Origin: Symbiodinium kawagutii
Taxonomy: Eukaryota; Sar; Dinophyceae; Suessiales; Symbiodiniaceae
Reading direction: 5' to 3'
Assembly: GCA_009767595.1 (NCBI GenBank)
Contig: VSDK01021916.1
Span: 9,745 to 73,744 of the forward strand
Length of the DNA: 64,000 bases
The position numbers and the translations under genes are program-made. Shown here in pieces: positions 12,301-22,917 of the stretch (positions within the stretch are counted from its first letter, which is position 1; every line of letters begins with the position of its first letter). The notes under the pieces are model-generated. The model was not told where the DNA came from, ran no database searches, and saw only the letters and a list, made by a program, of their open reading frames with translations.

Positions 12301-14650
12301 AACCAATCACCATCCTGGAGTAGAGAGGATATTAGTAGATCATCCACCTATTGGGATGATCCAATTGGACATTCCATTTGCTGCAAGATCACTATACCCG
12401 CAGGCAGATTTTTTTCGGTTGACTTACTGCAGTTCCATTCCAAGCAGCACTCTTACCAGTGTTGATTCCTGAGGCGGCCACTGGAATTCGACGTTCTTAT
12501 CCTGTTTGGCCTAAGGAAACCGTCAAATAACCAAAGGTGTTTCTCGGGTACAGTACACCCAAACACCCGATTTCATTGGGATGAACCAAGATCCAACCAA
12601 CCACCTGGATAGATTTCCAACGCCCAAGCTGGGTTTCTGGGGAGCCAAAGCTAAGGAAGATCTTGGAACCTGCAGATGATGCCAAAGCTTTGAAGGACTT
12701 GGTAGCTTAAGGCTGGAGCAGCGCTGGCCGGAGATCCAGCCGCTGCGCAGCCTTTGCCGCATGCCATGCGTAGATATGCTCAGTAGATTTGCGATAAAGA
12801 TCCGTCACACATTGGGGGCAAATGTGAATATAGATTGAATAGATGACAAGCAATGACAGCTATTTCATCTGAAAGGCATTCGGAGTGAGCAGCAGAATTC
12901 TGCACCCACAGGCGTGTCTGGTGTTTTTTGGCAAAATTATGTTCTGAAAGTATGGCCCAAGACTATCAACTGCGCTAGAACGGGGTGGTTTCCTGGTGCA
13001 AGACATTCTACACCAGTTGTGCTTGATGATTTATCCTTGGTATGCCCTGGTACATTGTTTCGATGTGTCGCAACCATTCCTATAGAAAAGCTAGACTCGG
13101 TGTGGTAAGAACTTGCAATAAGTTGCCCCCGATTCCGAACTTCCCGTACATTGTCACAACCTGGGCACAAGGAGGGTAAGCATGCTGGCCACCAATGAAT
13201 TCTAGTGAGACTTGCTTGAGCAATGGCCGGAGGGTGCAAATAGCCGGTGATATCAATGGAGTCACTTTATATAGACTAGATATGACTATAGATGGTGATA
13301 GAAATTTTGATGTGATCTTACAGCGGTTCTTACAGAGAAATCAGGATGACACGTCTGTGGATGGGTGAATATCAATCTTAATCAAACATGGTTTGTTCAT
13401 TTGTGGCATTTCTATCATGGGTATATTGCCCCACAGCCATATCAACCATTCCCATTAGCTGAGCATGTGCTAAACCAGTTCTTAATCATGGCCCACTGAG
13501 TGGTTTCTCAAAATAGGGGTACCCCTACTTATCATCGCCTATTAACCACTATTCATGGTTACAACCACCATGAACCACTGGTTTTCTGTTTGATTTCAAG
13601 TTCCGGAGATTGGGGCCATGTTGGTGACCCATGGGGCAGGCAAAAGCCGACGGCGCGCGTCGGGCGAAAAAGGTGCCAAGAGTCGGTTTTGCAAGAGGCA
13701 CAAGAACACCTCTGGGTTCAGAGTGGTTGATGGTGGTTGGAAATATTATTAACTGACGAATCATGATTGATAGTGGTTTGTAACTCATGATTGCACGAAG
13801 AATGGTTTCTTCTCGGTAAACAATTGCAATGGAAATTCCAGCATAGAAACAGTAGCTATCCCTTCAGGGTGTCTAACAAAATGTGAATTAGTTATATTCC
13901 AAAGCACAGGCAGATTCCAATCACAAGAACATACCATCACCAAAAACATCAACCACAGACCACAGATTCATTTCCAGCCAACAGGGTCTGGACATAGTAG
14001 GTCAAATCATGGGTTCAACCATGTTTTAGACGGTGAATCAGTCTTTACAGATTGGATCATGAAGATTTTGTGCAGCCCCCACAGAATGGCAGAGGAATAG
14101 AAAGGAGAGAACTTTACCTCTCAAGTGATTGGTGGAAACTGTCAGCATCAGGGGATAGATTAAACTGTTCAAGAACATACAAAAACAGGTTATTCTTGTC
14201 CAAACAGATACTGTTTCCAATTGGTTCAGATTGATGATTGGAATAACCTAGCTGGGTCAACTAGGCTATTATCCATCTTCCACATACTGTCACAATATCA
14301 ATCATTTTGATAAACTCGCTTTGCATGGAAAAGAAAGAAACAATCTAGCAGGTTTTAGCTGAAACCGCGTAACGTGATATCTGATCAGGAGACTCATCAA
14401 ACAGACTATCATGACCGACCATCATAAATACGATTAACCAAATTGATTTGATAAGCAATAATTAGCATACACAATTACTCTATCACAAAACAAACTCACC
14501 ATGGGTGACCATCATTGTACTTGATTGTCATCATATTGTTAAAAAGAAAACACATGACGTTCACCATGACCACACATTGCGTAACATCATTATAGTCTAC
14601 GATTCTCGAGAATGATTATTCACCCACACAATTGTACAATAATAAATTTG

Positions 14651-14703
<53 letters not shown>

Positions 14704-17700
14704 ATCATCAGCATCATCATCAACAACCATCCTCATTTCATGATTAATCATCATTATCAAAGATCATCTGAATCAAATCTTAAACATCAATCACGTCACC
14801 ATGTGATTCTTCAGAGACGGCACCATCCTCGCCGATCGCCATCGCGCGCGCGCGTGTGCCGCCATGGCGGGGGGGGGGCCGCCGGCAGCGCTGGGAGCCG
14901 TTGGAACCTCAGTGCACGGGCCAACCGATTTGGCACGGCGGAAGAAATCCCTGGTTGATAGCTATGGTTGATAGCTATGGTGGATAATGGTTCTTTGACG
15001 GCAATTTTATCCTTATATTATTGTATATAGTGGTTGTATGTGAGCGAGAATAGGGGATCATGATATCATACAAAACTGATTGGAAGTGGACCATGAAGTG
15101 GTTTCTAGCGTTTCTAGATGGATGATTTAGGCTACTCAGTTGGGTTTATGACACAAATCAATCACCATAGAATCATGAAATCCACATAGAAATTGTTTGG
15201 TTCAATATGCAAACTAGAGCTGAAGACTTTGTGAACACCTATGCTAAATAGACCTGAACATCGCTAGCAAAACACCAAAAAAGGCCTCACTCAGCGAAGT
15301 TGATCAAGCTCGTACAGGCCACGAAGTAACTACTTGTAGCTACTTGGGGGGATTGCTTTGACCCAGAAAGTTACTTTGGGGGGGTCACTTCCCAGAAAGT
15401 TACTTGGGGGATCGCTTGACCGCTTTGATCGAACTTGTCCTTACTTTGGCGGATTGGGGACTGTAGGAATTGTGGATGTCATGTCCTTTGCCAGAGATGC
15501 ACAATGATGAGCCTTGCGAATCTTTTGGAATATATGCTGAGGGTTCTTGATCACCCGTATCAAGATTTATTCTGGACACACCGGCACTAAGCTGTGGCAG
15601 TGATGGAAAGGTGAGTATGCATCAACCCTTTATCCGCTACAGGTGGTAAAGGTCAACCTCACACAGAGAAGCTTCTGTACACATGACTTCGTGATGGGTA
15701 GACTCGACCAGAAGCCCTTTTGAGTGGTTGTAGTGGAACAAACTTTATCGGTGAATGATATGGCTATGGGTCAGTATTAGCCACCAACACTGCGGGATAA
15801 GAACTAACACTAATAGCTGGAATTCAATGGTCAATGATGGTACACCTGGGGTATATATCTCCCTAAATCTTGCGGCCATACTTTGAGTTGATCGTTGAGA
15901 TTGCCACCATGAATCATGACATCACTCTGATGGCTTATCATCCAGGGGAAGCACTTTTGTTTGTTGAAGGTAGTCAGGGTTGATATGGCCAAGGAGATCA
16001 TGTGCTAGTTTGTCACCATCTGTTTCAAGCATAACTCTGGTTCTTGTGCTACTGCGTTGAATGCACATGAGTATGGAACTAGTGGCCCATCATCATCTCA
16101 CTCTCCCAGTTGGTTTCACATCCAGCCTCAACTGTGCCCATCATCCACAGATGGCCAACAGCTGCGGCTGACACTGGTCTAGCAATGTGCACTACCCAAT
16201 GATCGGCAGAACAGCTCTGGTGATCTCTGGTTGAACATGAGAGGGTCATTGAAGATGTTTTTTTGATTTGTTGGGAAGGCTGGACTGATGTGGGCTGAGA
16301 CTCGTTCAAGGCTTGAAATGTCTAACTTCAACAGACCTGAACTAGTTCAGATTTTCCAGGCTGAAGTTTTGGGCTGTTTTTCGCGACCTCAGGATGAAGA
16401 TGGCCGGGCCAACTTCGGTGACATTATGCAGCGGAGCAGTGGAGAAATGTTGGGGCTCCCAGCAGTGGTTGACCCAGCCACCTTGTAGCGCCATGAGATG
16501 ATCTCCCAGGCCCCTGTCGCCGTGGCTGCGCAAGAAGTTGAAGGACACCAAGGGCGGGGTCGCCATGGGTCACCACCATGGGTCACCACCATGGGTCACC
16601 ACCATGGGTCACCACCATGGGTCACCTGGACCTGGAGCTTTGTGTCGCTGAAAACTGAGTGATCTCCAACTCCCTGAGTGCGGTTGGACTTGCGATATTT
16701 ATTGGCTCTTTGCCCTAGTAAGCTCTGTCAATTCAAGCACTTCTCACACACTGTGTGTGTCAGTGTACAGGGGATCACTTAGTTCAAAAAAAGTTTCCCT
16801 CGAAGTGGAAACGAAACCCTCCAAGCCGCGGTTTCGGCCTTTGGCTTTTGTAATTCTAGCGCGTCAGTACCCAATGTCCAGCACCCGGCCCCAACGTCGT
16901 TTCAACGGTCCAACTTGGTCTGACCCCGTCACCCATATTGCACCTTTCAATCACTGACTTCCCAGCAATAAGCATCAGTAAGCGCCAGGCCTTTGGCTTG
17001 TTTTTGTTGAACCCAAACTGTAGCTCGACATAGCTGGATCAGATCAGCATCATCACCACCTTGAGAGCTTCAAGTTCGCTGGAACTCTGCCATGAACCAC
17101 GAGCGGTTTCAACAATTGTCCGATGAATTGTTGAGGATGGCCAGAAACTGAGACCATGTGCTGATACCCAGCCGATAAATCAGGGGGGGTATTAATCATC
17201 CCGTATCAATGAGACAAGCAACTTGTATATGGCGGTTTCTCAAAATGGGGGGGGAACCCCAGTTATCACCCTTTATCTAAGTCATTTATAATATCAGACT
17301 AAGCATAACTCTAGGGTACCCCTATGGCTTGAGAAACCAACAAAATGATTCTATGCACCCACGCATGCATCGTTGGATCAGTTGATAACGAGAACCAGAA
17401 ACGCACCGCTTTCGGGCGATCAACACGTGGCAGCAGCAGGACAGCGCCTGGATGCAAAGCCACCCGTACCACGGGGTGGTGCTTACTGCCAACGGTGCTC
17501 TCCAGCGCACGATGTCAGCCTGGTATCAATCAGCCACTTGGCCAGCGATGACCTGCCGGTGAAGCGATGACCCGGGGAGAAAGCTATGGATGTCACATGC
17601 AATGGTGGATGATGATGGTTGGGTGTTGGGTGGTGATGTGACATTCAAGTATATTCAAGTCATATGTCGATCTTCAACATGTTTTCCTTTCGGGAAGCGA

Positions 17701-20700
17701 TGTGTCCTATCTTCAAGAGTTCATGTAGCGGGGGCACTGCTCGGGGGCACTGCTCCAAAGGGTCCGTCTCCGGTGATTATCAGGAATCATCATTCAAATT
17801 CATGATCAGTCGAAAGATTCCAGCCACAGTTGTATTGAGCTGTTGCTTGGAGCATTGAAACCGCATTGTGTGTTTGGCACTCTCCCAGTATATATATATA
17901 TATATATATATAATCATTTAAAAAACCGTATGATGTACATCTCACGTGTAGAGGTATGGAGATACGGATGTTTATCATATGCATACACACTCAACAATGT
18001 GCATGCACCAGCACTGATAATTCATAGCCCATCCAACCAAATGGTGGTTTCTCAAGTATAGTCATCGGGGACTCCCAATTATCATCCTAAACATGTTATA
18101 TAATCACTTATAGCCACAACTTATAGCCTAATAACAGTTCATCACTTATAGCCTAATAACAATGATCCTAAAAGTATTAATCACTTATAGCCTAATAACA
18201 GTTCATCACTTAGAACTTATAGCCTAATAACATTGTAGCAATGATCATAGCCTTTTGGTGTCCCCAACCTGGCTAAAGAAACCACCAAATCTCCACCTGG
18301 CTACGCGACCTACGCGCTGAGGAGATCAAGGTGGAGGTGTGCTGGAGCCATGCCATGGGGACAGGGGGGAGGAGCCATGGGGAGATGCCTGCCGACATGT
18401 CACGTTACTGGTGGCTGTACCATAAAGTGGATAGGATGTTGATGGCGGTTCCTGGCGGTTCATGGTGGTTCATGGTGATCAATGCTAGGGAAGAAACGCC
18501 AACAGCAATGGTTAAACAACTATGCGGGTTGGTAGTGTGATTGACATTGTTTTATTTTCCACGGTATCAACACATCATTTGTATACGTTGACTAATATGT
18601 TTTCATAGTGGCTAAGGGCATGTTTGGGAAGATGTTCTTTCATAATGACTAAGGACATTTTGATGAGCAGCACAAGTTGCACAGCAACAGCATCATGGTG
18701 AGTCAGGTAATAACGAGCGCAAGATTGAAATGACGCGAGTACTGGCTTTATGGGTACAGCCTGTGTTGGTCATTGTCCTGCACTACCATGTTATGTGGAG
18801 TTTATCCCTAAACATCAAGGTCACCCAGTGGAGAGTATGGTACTGCTATATTTTGTTTGCTTTATAACATAGCGAGCTCATGGTGTACCCTCATTATCTT
18901 CTCACCCTTGGGTTTCCACTGGTTTTTTACTGTCCAGCGGCAGGTGATTTTCAACCGAGAGATTCAGGAGATGATTTCCTGGGCGCATCCCTTTGTAAAG
19001 CAGCAACCTGGCTAAGCACAAAGGCAGCATTTGTTGAAAAGGCGTGGCTGATGAAGTGGCTGATAAGCTAGGGATTTGACCAGCTGGCGAATCGGCGTCG
19101 TATTTCAAGCATTTAATCCTTTTTGAGGGGAAGCTTGGTTTGTCGTAGACAGCGTTTGCTTTGATCTTGGCCCACATTTCTGCCACCTGATGAACTCACC
19201 GTTTTTGATCCTTTTCACATTTTTTCCAAAGCATTCCAAATGTCTTTTATTTTTGTTTATAATTTGTTTCAGTTTAGGGGTGAGTAGGTTGGAGAGGCTG
19301 AAATTGAGACGTGATATGTAGCAGAATACGCCCTTGGACACACCATACATTTGCATGTGCGTGTGGGTGTCGGTGATTGCTACATCTTGGCGAGCCAACA
19401 TACCAAGATTTGCAAAGATTCAAGTTGTCCACGCAAAAGACTTACACATGCAGGACTTGGGGGTAGCCATCAATGGCGTACACAACATTGGTTGATCAGG
19501 GCAGTTGGGAGCGCCAAGGCATCGATGGTGGTCTGTTCGTTGGCATCGACTTACGCCCCTACCACGGTGGCTCTTTGGGTATATCGATGGGAGCACCCAA
19601 AAATTGGTGGTGTCATTTTTATTGGTGCCTGAGGGTACCCCAGCATCATGACTAGTCTATCTCGTTGTACAACTCTGGCACTCACAAACAGATCGATTGC
19701 ATTGATGACGAGCAAATCATTCCGTGCAAGTTGGGTTGATTGCCAACCACATAATGCTGTATCCCAGCTAGTGTGTAGCAGCACCAATTTGGAAGTGCTG
19801 CAAAATGCAAACAACACAGAAATGCTATACTGTGTCATTCATAGACCAGCTGATTGAGAATTCCTTGTGTATTGACAGTTATGATCGCTGAGCTGAGCTT
19901 AGGACTTGAAAATCCATTATGATCCTTCATTTGGCATCATGCATAAATGGTACACTTCATGGATAGTTTTCCTGCTGACAGACTGACCTTGTCATTTTCC
20001 GGGATTCCTACTTTCAGCATTGCATGTACAATATTGTTTCTTCTTTTTTCCAATGATTCTTTTCGATCCTTTCGTGACAGGTATGACCGAAGAGTGCAAA
20101 TGTCCTGCTGTGGCCAAGTATCTCATCAGCGGACGAGGAAAGGGTGATACTGTAGTAGAATCTCGTTGGCTGCAAATCATGCCGATGTTTGGTGCTTTTG
20201 CCACTGTCGAAGCGAAGCAGTGCCTTAGTACGTTGAATATTTGAAGCCCTGTAGGGTGTGCTCAACCGGTAATTCTGCGAACAGGTAGACTTGATTGTTA
20301 CAGCATACATTCTGGTAGGCTTTGATCATGACCGCTATCAAGTAAACAGTGAATAGACTTGTTTGTCCATTGATGATGATGGAAAGCAGTGCAGTTAGGT
20401 AAGAATTGATTCATACCTAACAACTAGATGGTTTGCAACTATCAAGCGCTTGTTTGTTAGCAAGTGTTGGTTGTTGTTGTTGATGCTCAAGCATAGCATT
20501 ATCCGGCCATGGTTTTCGGTAGCCCTGCAGCAACGGTGACTTTGGAGTAGCACCAGGCTCTCTTCAGGAGAGACCCAGAGGTCACATTTTGCCAACCAGT
20601 TTTGACCACTGGTGATCATTGTAGGGTGATATAGTCTCCAACTAGTTATTATCTGAATATGTTCGATTTACCAATAGACAATTAGATACTTAGGCGTAGA

Positions 20701-22344
20701 TTTACTATGTCATGTAATATAATGTAATGCAATGTAATGTAATGTAATGTGATGTGATGTGATGTGACGTATTGTAGTGTAATGTAATTAATGTAATGTA
20801 ATGTCATGTAATGTAATGTAATGCAATGTAATGCAATGCAATGGTAATGGGAATGGGATTGGTAATGGTAATGGTATGATGATTCTACATTTGCATGACT
20901 TAACTTACTTACATAACCTTTACAACTGTGAAATTCAGCGAATCCAACAACGTGAGTTCAGAACTCAACCAAGCCACCGGAGTATCCCATGGTATCCCGC
21001 TAGGGTGTTCCTAGGAAGGGCCTATCCCAGGGCCCAGGGAGCCCGGCCTCAGGTGTTTTGTGTGGCCACGAGTCGCATCATTTTGTCCGAGCAACGCGCA
21101 GTGGATGCCGTGGAGTCGGGTGGTGTGGGCATCGCGCAGCTCTTCAAACACTTTCGGCGCCTGGGCAGCCCATAGAGGTTGGGTGAACCAGTGGGGACTG
21201 CTTGAGGCGTGGTTCATGTGGGGGCAGCAAGTGGTTTAAATGGTTGGTGACTGTTGGTTAATGGTTGGTCAATGTTGGTTAAGGGTTGGGTAGTGTTGGT
21301 TGATGACGCTGAGAACATGGTACTGGTTGAGGCGTGGTTGGTGGTTGATACAGGTTAATCAACCATAGCGGAAAACAACGAGTATGCCAAATGTTGGAAG
21401 ATTTAGTTGTTAATGAAGGGGAGCCACATGACTGATGGTATATTACCAGTGAGCATTTTCATATACGGATCACACATGATCTAACTGTACTGATACATGG
21501 CTACGGTTCTTGTCCAGTGTGTCAATGAACTTGCTTTCTCTTCGACATGGACGTATGTCAGTCCACCTGTTTGTTTGCAAATAAACAAAGTATGTAAACA
21601 TTTGGCGATTCCACACAGTCCAATGTTCCTTGTTTTGGAAATGTTTCACAAAAAAGAATACTGGGCAGCGCTGGTTTCATGCAAATTTTCTGAGAACACA
21701 ACTAAAAATTCCTTGACCCCTGATTCAAATTGAACTTGTTGTGGGTTGGGAGGAGCTAAGGAGCCAGGGGTAACCATAAGGTCCTTTAAAGAGCCTTTAA
21801 AGGGGGAGCGGTTTGGAGCTACCGGGTTCAAACCAAACAAGTGATTTTTAGTTCTGTCTCTGGTCAAGTTGAGCTTGGAAACTGATTAACTTCAGGGTAC
21901 CAAGGCTGAGATAATCCTGGCCTCCCTAAACATGTGCGCGCTGTGACCATTGCTTCATGGGTTTGTGACTCTCCAATGTTGAGATTGATTGAATTGGTTC
22001 ATCGATCCAACTTCTAGGTCAGGTGCGTGTGATTTGGGTCAGTGTGTAGGACTAATGACCACAGCAGTGCCTATCGGCGCTGGTGATTTTGGGTTTTGTT
22101 TTTGGAGGCATGGGAGTACAGGGTTTACAAACTGACTAGTCAAACATGAATGGGTGTCGACTCGGTGTCGACCAAGTTCCATCATTATAAGGTCGGGAAA
22201 TCAACATCAATGGCACTGAACAGTTTGGCAGTTCGTGTATCGCCGGCCACTGAGGATTCTGCCGCGATTCTACTTGATGCTTGGTCAATTTCAGGATCCA
22301 AATGGTGGTACCTGCCCGCTTCGCGGAATGATCATCATCTTCAG
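6240..22344 (+). CDS. Multi-exon plus-strand gene(s), product unknown (span)
   Basis: A chain of about 17 short GC-richer exons on the plus strand, listed separately below. Several neighbouring exons join with matching splice phase: 6725 to 7487, 7574 to 8069, 9665 to 11368, 16568 to 17399, 17558 to 18279, 18447 to 18938, 19010 or 19566 to 20081, and 20227 to 21015. This supports a common transcript for at least three sub-chains. Other junctions do not fit with the edges chosen, so exons are missing or two genes are present. Donors include GC at 7575, 11446 and 19011. No initiation codon or stop was identified. One exon (7487-7574) faintly resembles a cytochrome b561-type membrane helix; the rest is not recognised. 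Introns carry family B and C elements and two antisense open frames. Confidence 0.5.
6661..6725 (+). CDS. Exon, unknown protein
   Basis: Reads AGEVVNPGTLPGARIGRVQGM between an AG near 6658-6660 and the donor ATG|GTAGGG, ending in phase 0. This fits the phase-0 start of the next exon at 7487. A half-copy of a family B element follows at 6784. Confidence 0.45.
7487..7574 (+). CDS. Exon with a possible cytochrome b561-like membrane helix
   Basis: After CTCCAG the frame reads VEWLWHQSLGRMALVLGMGF and then AAVDLWKSN, ending at a GC donor (AATG|GCTGAA) in phase 1. The LGRMALVLGM stretch next to a histidine is reminiscent of helices in cytochrome b561-type proteins, where a histidine precedes LGR. 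One helix is not enough for a family call. The next exon accepts phase 1. Confidence 0.4.
8069..8210 (+). CDS. Exon, unknown protein
   Basis: Strong coding pattern reading YSFRTTEGVYVGERDEGPGP, then EYFVKEPAARLTHGRACLAL and RGVLG. The acceptor is AG at 8067-8068 (phase 1, matching the previous exon) or alternatively 8060-8061. The donor is GG|GTGAAC at 8211, or a GA donor at 8204. GC content is well above the flanks. Confidence 0.55.
8337..8441. mobile_element. Family C inverted-repeat element
   Basis: The ends TGGTAGTTTTTCAAAATGAG and GTCCTCTGTTGCGAGAAACCACC form imperfect terminal inverted repeats around an AT-rich centre. About 105 bp long. Confidence 0.6.
8538..8731. mobile_element. Family C inverted-repeat element, long form
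   Basis: Starts TGGTGGTTTCTCAGAATAGG and ends CCTATTGTTTGAGACACCACC. The interior has several copies of ATCATAGTT(T/A)ATG, making this copy longer (about 195 bp) than most. Confidence 0.65.
9504..9665 (+). CDS. Exon, unknown protein
   Basis: Reads APNYTKFSFLPLEPNSRVPV, ESGKAPPSDCLYGMYHMDQ and RPDSDYFHYWMA, with a very clear coding pattern. The acceptor is AG at 9502-9503 or 9510-9511. The donor GGCAG|GTGCGG ends in phase 1, matching the next exon at 11368. The product is not recognised. Confidence 0.6.
10278..10679 (-). CDS. Intronless antisense open frame, 133 codons, unknown
   Basis: An ATG-initiated minus-strand frame of 133 codons inside a plus-strand intron, with a strong third-position pattern throughout and a TGA end. 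It includes GALLFAIQWFNLGLTS, KVLLNIFNMSWLHLVTPSLF and EEMRRLQLERRLGNCRSFWE. Its composition is less GC-rich than the spliced exons. No intron is required, so a retroposed gene fragment, a transposon protein or a nested gene are possible. The plus strand of the same region also has open frames, but with a weaker pattern. Confidence 0.4.
   Translation of the reverse strand: MTIPKPTTLNDIGGAAQIEPSTNLSAISNNQMDSNGALLFAIQWFNLGLTSTCSKHLKTVPKVLLNIFNMSWLHLVTPSLFMCGWEEMRRLQLERRLGNCRSFWEKLRSQILQNTANSCGSLDKSTVEPSHRK
10826..10879. repeat. 17-bp tandem repeat, three copies
   Basis: TATCACCATTGGATAGT occurs three times in a row with one or two differences. Confidence 0.8.
11368..11445 (+). CDS. Exon, helical charged segment
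   Basis: After CCCTTAG the frame reads RLSLRLELAKEATLGALRKQ and VEEDGG, an amphipathic helix likely to form a coiled coil. The phase-1 start matches the donor at 9665. The end is probably a GC donor at 11446. The opposite strand is also fairly coding-like, so the strand is not certain. Confidence 0.4.
11623..11997 (-). CDS. Intronless antisense open frame, 124 codons, unknown
   Basis: Minus-strand frame with a good coding pattern, especially 11623-11940: ICHIQQGEFNFFSGWNCLAR and NQRLQTVISSVKNMVSSSEN. Its upstream end overlaps tandem-like copies of a CCATTTGGATACTTGATAG motif (about 11940-12040), and another frame is open to 12130. It may be a decayed remnant related to the island at 10278-10679, which lies on the same strand. 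Confidence 0.35.
   Translation of the reverse strand: MAIKYPNGFQISTWLSMFIMNQRFAWSLIKDYRLTSANCVPKLQLAPPHRMLLAAPKPICHIQQGEFNFFSGWNCLARNQRLQTVISSVKNMVSSSENHVNIFMPMEQDLVRIMACCIRNPACT
12656..12701 (+). CDS. Small exon, unknown protein
   Basis: Between GCTAAG and GTAGCT the frame reads KILEPADDAKALKDL with a phase-2 start and a phase-0 end. Just downstream (12712-12768) another frame reads LEQRWPEIQPLRSLCRMP. Only one of the two can be correct as drawn, since the gap is too short for an intron. Confidence 0.35.
13601..13725 (+). CDS. Exon, basic protein segment
   Basis: Reads PEIGAMLVTHGAGKSRRRAS and GEKGAKSRFCKRHKNTSGFR after TTTCAAG. The donor is GAGTG|GTTGAT in phase 0. It is rich in Lys, Arg and Ser, as in nucleic-acid-binding linkers. 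A family C half-element (TGGTTTCTCAAAATAGGGG) lies about 100 bp upstream at 13501. Confidence 0.45.
14651..14722. repeat. (ATC)n microsatellite
   Basis: About 14 uninterrupted ATC units followed by CAGCAGCAGCATCATCAG variants, about 90 bp upstream of an exon. Confidence 0.9.
14815..14953 (+). CDS. Exon, Ala/Gly-rich segment, unknown
   Basis: After ATTCTTCAG the frame reads DGTILADRHRARACAAMAGG, GPPAALGAVGTSVHGPTDLA and RRKKSL. The donor is CCCTG|GTTGAT in phase 0. It contains a (CG)5 run and a G9 run, so a frame slip in the assembly is possible here; another frame is also open. Confidence 0.4.
14960..16490. other. Intronic DNA, no exon supported
   Basis: Contains a direct repeat around AGAAAGTTACTTTGGGGGG (15365-15415) and a degenerate family B element at about 15761-15850 beginning TGGCTATGGGTCAGTATTAG. 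No convincing coding frame. Confidence 0.4.
16510..16568 (+). CDS. Exon, basic segment
   Basis: After CTCCCAG the frame reads PLSPWLRKKLKDTKGGVAM and meets the donor ATGG|GTCACC in phase 1, matching the next exon at 17399. A tandem repeat of the donor region follows directly. Confidence 0.5.
16564..16626. repeat. 13-bp tandem repeat starting at a splice donor
   Basis: CATGGGTCACCAC is repeated nearly five times without change. The first copy contains the proposed donor of the exon ending at 16568, so each copy repeats a donor-like ATGG|GTCACC. Confidence 0.85.
17230..17340. mobile_element. Family C inverted-repeat element
   Basis: Begins TGGCGGTTTCTCAAAATGGG and ends ACCCCTATGGCTTGAGAAACCA. 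It lies about 60 bp before the next exon. Confidence 0.7.
17399..17558 (+). CDS. Exon, unknown protein
   Basis: After GAGAACCAG (phase 1) the frame reads THRFRAINTWQQQDSAWMQS, HPYHGVVLTANGALQRTMSA and WYQSATWPAMTC. The donor CCG|GTGAAG ends in phase 2. The coding pattern is strong. Both neighbours fit in phase. The segment has a helical, Trp-rich character; no family is recognised with confidence. Confidence 0.6.
18042..18288. mobile_element. Family C element whose right end overlaps an exon start
   Basis: Starts TGGTGGTTTCTCAAGTATAG and ends CAACCTGGCTAAAGAAACCACC. The interior contains four near copies of a CACTTATAGCCTAATAACA unit. The only AG close to the following exon lies inside the right terminal repeat (GCTAAAG at 18277-18278), so the element appears to supply the splice acceptor. 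Confidence 0.6.
18279..18447 (+). CDS. Exon, unknown protein
   Basis: Reads STWLRDLRAEEIKVEVCWSH, AMGTGGRSHGEMPADMSRYW and WLYHKVDRMLMA. The phase-2 start matches 17558, and GCG|GTTCCT ends in phase 0, matching 18938. The coding pattern is strong from 18292. The first few codons overlap the end of the family C element. Confidence 0.55.
18938..19010 (+). CDS. Exon, unknown protein
   Basis: Between TGTCCAG and the GC donor CCTG|GCTAAG the frame reads RQVIFNREIQEMISWAHPFV and KQQP. Phase 0 in, phase 1 out. Confidence 0.5.
19467..19566 (+). CDS. Exon, unknown protein
   Basis: Reads MAYTTLVDQGSWERQGIDGG and LFVGIDLRPYH with a very good third-position pattern. It ends at CACG|GTGGCT in phase 1, which fits the next exon at 20081. 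Its phase-0 start does not fit 19010, so either one edge is wrong or the exons are alternatives. The frame stays open to about 19655. Confidence 0.45.
20081..20227 (+). CDS. Exon, unknown protein
   Basis: After TCGTGACAG (phase 1) the frame reads MTEECKCPAVAKYLISGRGK, GDTVVESRWLQIMPMFGAFA and TVEAKQCL. The donor TTA|GTACGT ends in phase 1 and fits 21015. Confidence 0.55.
20711..20880. repeat. Pentanucleotide (TAATG)n array with variants
   Basis: About 30 units of TAATG with drifting TGATG and GGTAA variants. Confidence 0.85.
21015..21164 (+). CDS. Exon, unknown protein
   Basis: After GTTCCTAG (phase 1) the frame reads RAYPRAQGARPQVFCVATSR, IILSEQRAVDAVESGGVGIA and QLFKHFRRL. It has high GC and a strong coding pattern. 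The end is a GC donor (CTGG|GCAGCC) or lies nearby, before the TAG at about 21172. Confidence 0.6.
21755..21815. repeat. Family D short hairpin element
   Basis: GGAGCTAAGGAGCCAGGGGT followed by TTTAAAGGGGGAGC. Similar copies occur at 36057-36113 (GGAGCGATTTGGAGCCAGGG) and 46458-46518 (GGAGCTAAGGAGCCAGTAGT). Confidence 0.5.
22232..22344 (+). CDS. Exon, last plus-strand exon seen before the strand switch
   Basis: After TTTGGCAG (phase 0) the frame reads FVYRRPLRILPRFYLMLGQF, QDPNGGTCPLRGMIIIF. The end is probably a GA donor (TTCAG|GAAACC). The plus strand has the better coding pattern. The next recognisable exon, at 22918, lies on the other strand. Confidence 0.45.
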
Positions 22345-22578
22345 GAAACCACCGCTTGTTCGGGGGACACCATGGAAAACATCACTTGAGGATGTCAGCC
22401 AATCATGGTTGTCCTAACGATGCTGGTGAGGTTGCTTGGATTCTTGTAGTTTAGAGGGCATGGAAAAAGCATCCAGTGGCTCATGGTGAAAAGGAATTGT
22501 GCGGTTTGTACCCCTTGGAAAAATACGTTTGTAAGGCCAAGTGAGACTAGTTTGCAAGTGTGGATTGTTGTAGAGATT

Positions 22579-22682
22579 CTGGTTGGTGGTGTCAAACATG
22601 TTTTATTTTCCCTGGTATTACCAAATGCTTGGTTGGTTGATGAATATGTTTTTCTTTTATAGGGGATGAAACTACCAACCAG
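22579..22682. mobile_element. Family A inverted-repeat (introner-like) element
   Basis: Starts CTGGTTGGTGGTGTCAAACA and ends GATGAAACTACCAACCAG. The core TTTTATTTTCCCTGGTATTA is shared with the other A copies (26122, 28834, 29595, 32675, 58742, 59949). The ends are GT-containing and AG-ending, so the element can carry both splice sites. Confidence 0.75.
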
Positions 22683-22917
22683 GATTTGTGGATATAGGAA
22701 GGATATACCCTGGATCCTGATTTTTGAAGGCTGGATTTGACTAGCTGGAACCGACTTTTGGGCCATACACATTTTCCAAGAGTATATGTTATAAGTGTAG
22801 ATATAGATTAACTAGTTAATATTTGTATTTATCTAATCTATATATATATATATTTATTTATATTTATATGTATTAATATTCATTTTTTTTAGATAGAGCA
22901 TATACACATACATACAC

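Noticed and set aside
16564-16626. CRISPR-like direct repeats
   Set aside because: The 13-bp units are contiguous with no spacers; the other arrays in the window are likewise plain tandem repeats.
22395-22772. 125-codon minus frame
   Set aside because: It covers the family A element at 22579-22682; the openness comes from the element and AT-rich flanks.
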